NCBI RefSeq assembly: GCF_000208865.1
Contig: NC_018393.1
Span: forward strand, 744,001 to 808,000
Length of the DNA: 64,000 nt
DNA from: Neospora caninum Liverpool
Lineage: Eukaryota; Apicomplexa; Conoidasida; Eucoccidiorida; Sarcocystidae
Reading direction: 5' to 3'
The position numbers and the translations under genes are program-made. Shown here piece after piece: positions 56,817-64,000 of this stretch. The notes under the pieces are model-generated. The model was given only the letters and a program-made list of their open reading frames with translations. It was not told where the DNA came from and did no database searches. The stretch's first letter is position 1; every line of letters begins with the position of its first letter.

Positions 56817-58584
56817 AGTGAGGTTTGTGTGTTTGGCATTCACGCGGTCTGAGTCCCTAGCGAGACATGGGCCTCATCATGCACTAGTCCACTGGTCGTT
56901 TTGCTGCGCTCGCTCGGCAGTTCTTGGCTTCCTGCTCGCACTCAGTGGAGTGTTACAAATCTCAGTACCTTTATCCACAGAGGCCATGCTGGGTTGGTTA
57001 TCGGGGGTTTGATGAAGTACACTTTCAAAATCATAACACACCACGGCGACGTCTACGTTAGCAGGCGTTGTTCCAGTAACCGCTTGCATGGTGATTCGCA
57101 CCGACTGAGGAGTTTTGATACGTCCCACATGTACTCTAACGGGGAACACAAAACGTGACAGAATAGAGCGAGGGCACTGGACTGTCAGATCTGAAAAAGA
57201 CCCGGTAACTCACAGAAAATGCTCCGGGGAAGACATGAAGCCCCTTTGGAAAGGTGACGTAATAAAGATATCCCTGCTGCAGTTGAAATTCTGCGCTTTT
57301 TGTGAAGCCGACGTCTCAGCGAACGAGAACTGTTCAATGCATATTCCCTCGGAACACGTGAGGGTTTTCCGGAAACAAGGACTAGAAACTTTCTGTTACC
57401 AGACTCCACCACCATTGAAGGTATCTGCATTATCTGCATGTTCTCTGCACAGATGACGAAACGGTTTCCTGCGAACACACGATTCCCTATCCACTTTCAG
57501 ACTGGAATAATTTTTGGCAAGTCTGCACAACTTATCTCCCCGCCGGTAACCGTCTCCACTCTTGTTGTGATGCAACATCTGACGTATTCGCGGCAATAGG
57601 CTGGACCATCTAACTCGGTGCCTGTGTGTATTCGAGAAGTAGGGAGCGATAAGGGAGACGGGATGCAGCGATGCGGGGAGAAAGAGGTTAACAATCTTCC
57701 GGCGACTCAAAACTGCGGGACCGCCAAGAGAACTACGTTTGCCAGATTCAAAACATACTCCTCTCTTTGGAGTAAACTAACTCGTGTTCCGAAACTCTTT
57801 TCTTCAGCATCCAATATGGATCCATACCACCATAGTAATTCCACTCAACAGATACTCCGCGCTTGCCATTCATCCCCTCACACAATTAAACTCAAACGGG
57901 CGTGGCCTACTGGAGCCACAGGCCTCCTCTCTCCTGTGTTGTACATTTATACTACGTGAGTGCCTCCAGGAAGATCCTTTTGTTCGGCTACAGCCTCAAG
58001 ACACAGACCGAAAAGAGCGCCTCGCTAATACAGTTTTGTTTTGATCTTTATGTGCGAACAAGGACTGTTTTACTTCGGTTCTGTCGGATGCCATGACAGC
58101 TGCGACGCCACTTCTTACCGCAGAGTGCAATGCCGCCCGCAGTCCGAGCGGGATGGCCCCAGCGCCTGTCGCGCGCTTGTCTTGCGAGCGGCAGCAGCGG
58201 CCAACAAGCAAACACAAAAAGCGCGAAGCATGTGGCAAGGAAACCTGAGCTTTGAATTGAATACGTTTCGTTCTATTTAGCGAATACTGCTGTCTCCCTC
58301 GTCACAAAATTCAACACTTTAGAAGAGACCCGCTGTCAGTCCTCTGACGTGCACAGCACTCCAACGAACTGTGTCTTCGCCGCTCCCCTCTGGTTACGAG
58401 GCAGGGACGCGTCAACCCTATAGCATCTGGCCTTCTGAGAGTTCCATGCTGTAACTGCCTCGTCCAAAACACGCTAGTGTGTTGCCCTTAAACACAGTAA
58501 CTCGTCGTATTTCTATGTTGAGCGACAGTTAACAGCAGTCGTACGGTTGTTCACTGAGACGGTGACATGGTTGATTGTAACGAA
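56817..58584 (+). repeat. Long-type SRS spacer (after copy 4)
   Basis: 1,768 bases. Near-identical to the spacer after copy 1 from about 57173 to 58498 without indels, but diverged over the first 350 bases. The last 80 bases before copy 5 switch to the version found before copies 3, 4, 6 and 7 (AAACACAGTAACTCGTCGTA). Confidence 0.85.
58555..58561 (+). promoter_or_regulatory. TGAGACG motif upstream of copy 5
   Basis: Conserved in position before the start codon (58585); matches the Toxoplasma WGAGACG element. Confidence 0.45.
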
Positions 58585-59745
58585 ATGGCAGGAGACTCGC
58601 AAGCGCGGTGCCCGGGGTCCCAAGGCGCGGCCGCGACATTGAAGACGTATCAGTACTATGGAGGGCCAAAGAAATTGCGACAGAGTTTTCGAATGGGACT
58701 AACGCTAATGGTGCTGCTTGCAAGCACGTCTCTGCACTATAGCTGCCAATCATTTTTCTCGATTGTTGGAGGCGCCTCCGCCTCGGGAAAGGCAACTTCA
58801 GAATGTGTGGCGGCCCAAGACGGCAATACGACGTGCACGTGTCTCAAAGATTCCAAAACAAAAGGCCTTTCTGCAACGCTTTCAGAAGAAAAAAATGTGT
58901 TGCAGGTGAGCTGCCAAGGGGATCTAAAATGTGCTCCCGATGAACTGAATGGCAAGAACGTCTGCTCAGGAAACACAGAACAGCTGCATCAGTGCAAGAC
59001 AGCAGGGGGCGACAGTAGTAGATGCATCGACGTCAACGGCCTGCTGACAAAATCTGAAAAAAGCGTCACCTGGAAGGCAGGATCCACCTCTGATTCGAAA
59101 ACTAAGACACTAACAATCCCGCATGAGAGGTTTCCGTTCACTGACAAAAAATTCGTCGTTGGCTGCGTCAGCAATGGGGAGGACGCAGACCACTGCAAAG
59201 TGACTGTGACAGTGGCGGCAAGAGCAACTGCAAAGAACGACCAGACCGTCACGTGTGCCTACGGAGCAAGCAGCAATAAGGAGCCTCAGACCATCACCCT
59301 GAGCCCCTCGCAAAACACGTTCACACTGGTTTGCGGAACTGACGGAGATATTCTGCCGAGCACGTACCAGAAAAAGTACTGCGGTAGCTCAGAAAACAAT
59401 ACCACCAGTGCGTGCGAAGAAAAAGACTACACCTCGATCATCACAACATACCAAGAGACATGGTGGCAGAAAACACCCGAAGGAACAAACGCTTACACAC
59501 TGGAGATTCCACCGAACGATTTCCCGACAGAGTCCGCAAATATTGTGGTCGGGTGCAAAACAACCGCCACTAACGAGTTGAAAATGGAGGAGGAGCCTAG
59601 CGAAACAGATTCGTCGAGTGTGTGTAAAGTTGTGGTGACGATTGAGGCTTTGGCAAATAGTTCGTCTGCAACAATGTCCGAGGTGATGGCATCCCTGGCT
59701 TTGGGAGGAGTGGCCTTCATCGGTGCGTTGGCGCATGCTCTGTGA
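58567..59745 (+). CDS. SRS surface antigen, array copy 5
   Basis: SRS-family GPI-anchored protein, 392 residues (386 from 58585). It has the H-type leader as in copies 3 and 6. One codon is missing in domain 1 (CLKDSKT instead of CLKEDSKT). The middle of domain 1 (LLTKSEKSVTWKAGSTS) is shared with copy 6. Domain 2 is the same protein but carries its own cluster of synonymous differences around 59260-59310 (GCCTAC, AGCAAGCAGC, GAGCCT, ACCCTGAGCCCC). Part of this tract recurs in copy 6, marking a separate conversion tract. Domain 2 end and GPI tail as in copy 2. Confidence 0.9.
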   Translation: MVDCNEMAGDSQARCPGSQGAAATLKTYQYYGGPKKLRQSFRMGLTLMVLLASTSLHYSCQSFFSIVGGASASGKATSECVAAQDGNTTCTCLKDSKTKGLSATLSEEKNVLQVSCQGDLKCAPDELNGKNVCSGNTEQLHQCKTAGGDSSRCIDVNGLLTKSEKSVTWKAGSTSDSKTKTLTIPHERFPFTDKKFVVGCVSNGEDADHCKVTVTVAARATAKNDQTVTCAYGASSNKEPQTITLSPSQNTFTLVCGTDGDILPSTYQKKYCGSSENNTTSACEEKDYTSIITTYQETWWQKTPEGTNAYTLEIPPNDFPTESANIVVGCKTTATNELKMEEEPSETDSSSVCKVVVTIEALANSSSATMSEVMASLALGGVAFIGALAHAL

Positions 59746-61176
59746 AGTGAGGTTTGTGTGTTTGGCATTCACGCGGTCTGAGTCCCTAGCGAGAAATGGG
59801 CCTCATCATGCACTACTCCACTGGTCGTTTTGCTGGGCTCTCTGGGTAGTTCTTCGTTTCCTGCTGGAACTCAGTCTAGAGTCACAAATCTCAGTACCAT
59901 TATTCACACAGGCCACGCTGGGTTCGTTAACGGGTGGCTGGTGGAGTACCCTTCCAAAAAGTCAAGAGCTCACGGCGACGTTGACCTTATAAGACGTCCT
60001 TTTAATCGAGGGTGTGACGATGATATGCATCTACTGAAGGACTTTGGTATGTCGCGGCTGTGCTCTAGCGGTAAAACAAGAAAGCCTGAGCGACTGCATA
60101 GAGGGCGGTGCACTGTCAGATCTGGATTCCAGGCTGTAACGGACTCCATACATACTGTGACGCAACCAACACCTGACGTATGCGCGGCAATCGGCAGGGA
60201 CAACTGACTTGGTGCAGGTGTGTACTTGAGAAGTAGGGAGCGATAAGGGAGACGGCATGCAGCGTTGTGTGGAGAAAAGGTTAGCAATCCTCTGGAGACA
60301 CCGCGGGATCCCGAAGAGAACTGCGTTTGCTACCTTCAAAACATACTCCACTCTCTGTGCTAGTGAACGAACTCGTGTTCCGAAACTCTTTGCTTTAGCT
60401 TCGAATATGGATCCAGGCCGCCATAATAATTCCAGCCAACAGTTACTCCGGGCCTGCAATTCACCCCCTCAGACAATTAAACTCGAACGGCCGTGGCCTA
60501 CTGGAGCCACAAGCCTCCTCTTTCCTGTGTTGTACATTGATACTACGTGAGTGTCTCCAGGAGGATTCTTTTGTTCGGATACAGCCTTAAGACACAGATC
60601 GAAAGGGCCGTCTCGCTAGCACAGTTCCATTTTGGCTTTTATGTGCGAACAATGACTGTTTTATTTCGGTTCTGTCGGAGGGCCATGACAATCGCGATGT
60701 CACATCTTAACGCAGAGTGCAATGCCGCCCGCAGTCCGAGCCGGATGGCCCCCGCGCCTGTCACGCGCTTGTCTTGCGAGCGGCAGCAGCGGCCAGCCGG
60801 CAAAAACCAAACGCGCGAAGCATGTGGCAAGGAAACCTGAGCTTTGAATTGAATACGTTTCGTTCTATTTGGCGAATACTGCTGTCTCCCTCGTCAGAAA
60901 ATTCAAGTTTGTAAAAGAGACCAGCCAGAGGTCCTCTGGCGTGCAGAGCACTCCAAGCAACTGTGTCTTCGCCGCTCCCCTCTGGTTACGAGGCATGGAC
61001 GCGTCAACCCTATGGCATCTGGCTTTCTGAGAGTTCCATGCTGTAACTGCCTCGTCCAAAACACGCTAGTGTGTTGCCCTTAAACACAGTAACTCGTCGT
61101 ATTTCTATGTTGAGCGACAGTTAACAGCAGTCGTACGGTTGTTCACTGAGACGGTGACATGGTTGATTGTAACGAA
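59746..61176 (+). repeat. Short-type SRS spacer (after copy 5)
   Basis: 1,431 bases, short type. From about 60230 to 60850 it is nearly identical to the spacer after copy 6 (about 62820-63440, offset 2,588). Confidence 0.85.
61147..61153 (+). promoter_or_regulatory. TGAGACG motif upstream of copy 6
   Basis: Conserved in position before the start codon (61177); matches the Toxoplasma WGAGACG element. Confidence 0.45.
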
Positions 61177-62337
61177 ATGGCAGGAGACTCGCAAGTGCGG
61201 TGCCCGGCGTCCCAGGGCGCGGCCGCGACATTGAAGATGTATCAGCACTATGGAGGGCAAAAGAAATTACAACGGAGTTTGCGAATGGGACTAACGCTAA
61301 TGGTGCTGCTTGCAAGCACGTCTCTGCACTATAGCTGCCAATCATTTTTCTCGATTGTTGGAGGCGCCTCCGCCTCGGGAAAGGCAACTTCAGAATGTGT
61401 GGCGTCCCAAGACGGAAATACGACGTGCACGTGCCTCAAAGAGGATTCTCAAACAACAACCCTTCCTGCAATGCTTTCAGAAGAAAAAAATGTGTTGCAG
61501 GTGAGCTGCCAGAATGAACTACATTGCGCTCCCGACGACCTGAGCGGCCAGAAGGTCTGCCCAGGAACCACAGACAACCTGCATGACTGCAAACCAAGAG
61601 GCGGCAAAATTACATGCATCGACGTCAACGATCTGCTGACAAAATCTGAAAAAAGCGTCACCTGGAAGGCAGGATCCACCTCTAACACCCCCACGAAGAC
61701 ACTAACAATCCCGAGTGAGAGGTTTCCGTTCACTGACAAAAAATTCGTCGTCGGTTGCGTCAACGATGGGAAGAGCGCAGACCACTGCAAAGTGACTGTG
61801 ACAGTGGCGGCAAGAGCAACTGCAAAGAACGACCAGACCGTCACGTGTGCTTACGGAGCAAGCAGCAATAAGGAACCTCAGACCATCACGCTGAGTCCCT
61901 CGCAAAACACGTTCACACTGGTTTGCGGAACTGACGGAGATATTCTGCCGAGCACGTACCAGAAAAAGTACTGCGGTAGCTCAGAAAACAATACCACCAG
62001 TGCGTGCGAAGAAAAAGACTACACCTCGATCATCACGACATACCAAGAAACGTGGTGGCAGAAAACACCCGAAGGAACAAACGTTTATACACTGGAGATT
62101 CCGCCGAACGATTTCCCGACAGAGTCCGCAAATATTGTGGTCGGGTGCACAAAGGCAGCCACTAACGCGTTGAACGTAAACCAGGACCCTAGTGAAACAG
62201 ATTCGTCGAGTGTGTGTAAGGTTGTGGTCACGATCGAGGCTTTGGAAAATAGATCGTCTGCAACAATGTCCGGGGTGATGGCTTCCCTGGTTTTGGGAGG
62301 AGTGGCGTTCATTGGTGTGTTGGCGCATGCTATGTGA
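61159..62337 (+). CDS. SRS surface antigen, array copy 6
   Basis: SRS-family GPI-anchored protein, 392 residues (386 from 61177). H-type leader. Domain 1 differs from all others in its central part (ELHCAPDDLSGQKVCPGTTDNL, shown only in part, then KITCIDVNDLL) but keeps the LLTKSEKSVTWKAG block of copy 5. The domain 2 core is invariant. The region after its fifth cysteine is the most divergent of the array (TKAATNALNVNQDPSETD), as are the stalk (LENRSSATM, which loses the NSS sequon) and the tail (ends VLAHAM). The divergence at its 3' end continues into the first 100 bases of the following spacer. Confidence 0.9.
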   Translation: MVDCNEMAGDSQVRCPASQGAAATLKMYQHYGGQKKLQRSLRMGLTLMVLLASTSLHYSCQSFFSIVGGASASGKATSECVASQDGNTTCTCLKEDSQTTTLPAMLSEEKNVLQVSCQNELHCAPDDLSGQKVCPGTTDNLHDCKPRGGKITCIDVNDLLTKSEKSVTWKAGSTSNTPTKTLTIPSERFPFTDKKFVVGCVNDGKSADHCKVTVTVAARATAKNDQTVTCAYGASSNKEPQTITLSPSQNTFTLVCGTDGDILPSTYQKKYCGSSENNTTSACEEKDYTSIITTYQETWWQKTPEGTNVYTLEIPPNDFPTESANIVVGCTKAATNALNVNQDPSETDSSSVCKVVVTIEALENRSSATMSGVMASLVLGGVAFIGVLAHAM

Positions 62338-63769
62338 AGTGGGTAGTGTGTGCTTGGCATTCACGCGATCAGAGCCCCCAGCGAGACATGTGCCTCACCA
62401 TGCACTATTCCTCTGGTCGTTTTGCTGCGGTCGCTCGGCAGTTCTGGGTTCCCTGCTGGAACTCAGTGCACGGTCACCGATCTCTGTACCGTTATTCACA
62501 CAGGTCACGCCGGGTTCGTTAATGGGCGGCTGGTGGAGTACCTTTCAAAAAAGACAAGAGCTCACGGCGACGTTGACCTTATAAGACGTCCTTCTAATCG
62601 AGGGTGTGACGATGATATGCATCGAGTGAAGAACTTTGGTGTATGGCGGATGCACTCTAGCCGTAAAACAGAAAAACCTGAGAGTGTACATAGAGGGTAG
62701 TGTACCGTCCGATTTGGATTCTAGGCGGTAATCGGCTCCACACTTGTCGTCACCGAACACCTGACGTATGCGCGGCAATCGGCAGGGACAACTGACTTGG
62801 TGCAGGTGTGCACTTGAGAAGTAGGAAGCGATAAGGGAGACGGCATGTAGCGATGTGTGAGGAAAAGGTTAGCAATCCTCTGGAGACACCGCGGGATCCC
62901 AAAGAAAACTGCGTTTGCTACCTTCAAAACATACTCCACTCTCTGTGCTAGTGAACGAACTCGTGTTCCGAAACTCTTTGCTTTAGCTTCCAATATGGAT
63001 CCAGGCCGCCATAATAATTCCAGCCAACAGTTACTCCGGGCTTGCAATTCACCCCCTCAGACAATTAAACTCGAACGGCCGTGGCCTACTGGAGCCACAA
63101 GCCTCCTCTTTCCTGTGTTGTACATTGATACTACGTGAGTGTCTCCAGGAGGATTCTTTTGTTCGGATACAGCCTTAAGACACAGATCGAAAGGGCCGTC
63201 TCGCTAGCACAGTTCCATTTTGGCTTTTATGTGCGAACAATGACTGTTTTATTTCGGTTCTGTCGGAGGGCCATGACAATCGCGATGTCACATCTTAACG
63301 CAGAGTGCAATGCCGCCCGCAGTCCGAGCCGGATGGCCCCCGCGCCTGTCAAGCGTTTGTCTTGCGAGCGCCAGCGGCGGCCAGCCGGCAAAAACCAAAC
63401 GCGCGAAGCATGGCAAGGAAACTTGAGCTTTGAATTAGGAACGCTTCCTTCTATTTAGCGAATACTGCTGCTTCCCTCGTCAGAAATTACAACACGGTAG
63501 AGGATGCCCGGTAGAGGTCCTCTGGCGTGCAGAGCACTCCAAACAGCGGTGTCTTCGGCGCTCCCCTCTGGTCCCCCCGTCTTGGGCATGAACGCGTCAA
63601 CCCTATTGCGTCTGGCGTTCTGAAAGCTCCATGTTGTCTCTGCCTCGTCCAAAACACGCTAGTGTGTTGCCCTTAAACACAGTAACTCGTCGTATTTCTA
63701 TGTTGAGCGACAGTTAACAGCAGTCGTACGGTTGTTCACTGAGACGGTGGCATGCTTGATTGTAACGAA
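62338..63769 (+). repeat. Short-type SRS spacer (after copy 6)
   Basis: 1,432 bases, short type. The last 350 bases before copy 7 share features with the spacer before copy 1 (AATTAGGAACG instead of AATTGAATACG). Confidence 0.85.
63740..63746 (+). promoter_or_regulatory. TGAGACG motif upstream of copy 7
   Basis: Conserved in position before the start codon (63770); matches the Toxoplasma WGAGACG element. Confidence 0.45.
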
Positions 63770-64000
63770 ATGGCAGGAGACTCACAAGCGCGGTGCCTGG
63801 GCTGCTATGGCCCGGGCTCGACATTGCAGATGTTTCAGTATTATGGAGGGCAACGGAAATTGCGACAGAGTTTTCGAATGGGACTAACGCTAATGGTACT
63901 GCTTGCAAGCACATCTACGCAGTATGACAACCCATCATTTTTCTTCGCAGCTCGAGGCGTGCCCGTCCAGGCAGGCACCCCAGCATCAGAATGTGAGACA
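63770..64000 (+). CDS. SRS surface antigen, array copy 7 (5' part, cut by window edge)
   Basis: First 77 codons of a further SRS gene, open to the window end. It has the common MAGDSQARC start, a hydrophobic leader (MGLTLMVLLASTS) and a variant of the Q-type leader (TQYDNPSFFFAARGVPVQAG), then TPASECET, closest to copy 1. An in-frame upstream ATG (63752) reads MLDCNEM instead of MVDCNEM. The array therefore continues beyond the window. Confidence 0.8.
   Translation, partial: MAGDSQARCLGCYGPGSTLQMFQYYGGQRKLRQSFRMGLTLMVLLASTSTQYDNPSFFFAARGVPVQAGTPASECET

Overview
The window reads as nuclear DNA of a tissue-cyst-forming coccidian, most likely Toxoplasma gondii or a close relative such as Hammondia or Neospora. 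The reasons are intron-rich genes with GTAAG/GTGAG donors, Ser/Glu/Arg-rich low-complexity inserts in large proteins, AAAATGG start contexts, and above all a tandem array of SRS (SAG1-related sequence) surface-antigen genes. No bacterial features, tRNA, rRNA or CRISPR were seen. All multi-exon models were built by hand from splice signals, phase and protein likeness. Exon edges are firm where the phases close and marked where they do not.

Left half (about 3.7-24.2 kb), minus strand: two genes in the same direction. A Spinster-type major facilitator transporter (8652 to 3683, six exons, about 1,000 aa) carries a 224-residue Glu/Arg-rich insert. A very large helical-repeat protein (24242 to about 12410, about 3,000 aa) has an N-terminal signal-like leader, many PPR-like helix pairs and a possible C-terminal Smr-like segment. 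It is probably an organellar RNA-binding protein.

Middle (29.3-44.5 kb): an RNF5/RNF185-type membrane RING E3 ligase (29274-32517, plus) converges on a 12-exon coiled-coil gene that resembles the centriolar/basal-body protein CEP131 (39115 to 33678, minus). That gene is divergent from a five-exon gene of unknown function with an AT-hook and a Ser/Asp-rich tail (41147-44482, plus).

Right part (46.1-64.0 kb), plus strand: seven tandem single-exon SRS genes, the last cut by the window edge. They are spaced 2.59 kb or about 2.9 kb start to start. Each has a leader, a variable cysteine-rich domain 1, an almost invariant domain 2 and a hydrophobic GPI-type tail. Spacers come in two lengths (about 1,430 and about 1,767 bp). 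Shared blocks alternate between copies and show repeated unequal exchange and gene conversion. A TGAGACG motif lies 24-30 bases before the start of every copy except the first.

The transporter, PPR-like, RING, CEP131-like and AT-hook genes are single-copy housekeeping-type neighbours with no evident shared pathway. The SRS array is the accessory, fast-changing part of the window. The strongest unusual signals are its mosaic structure and the CEP131-like gene.
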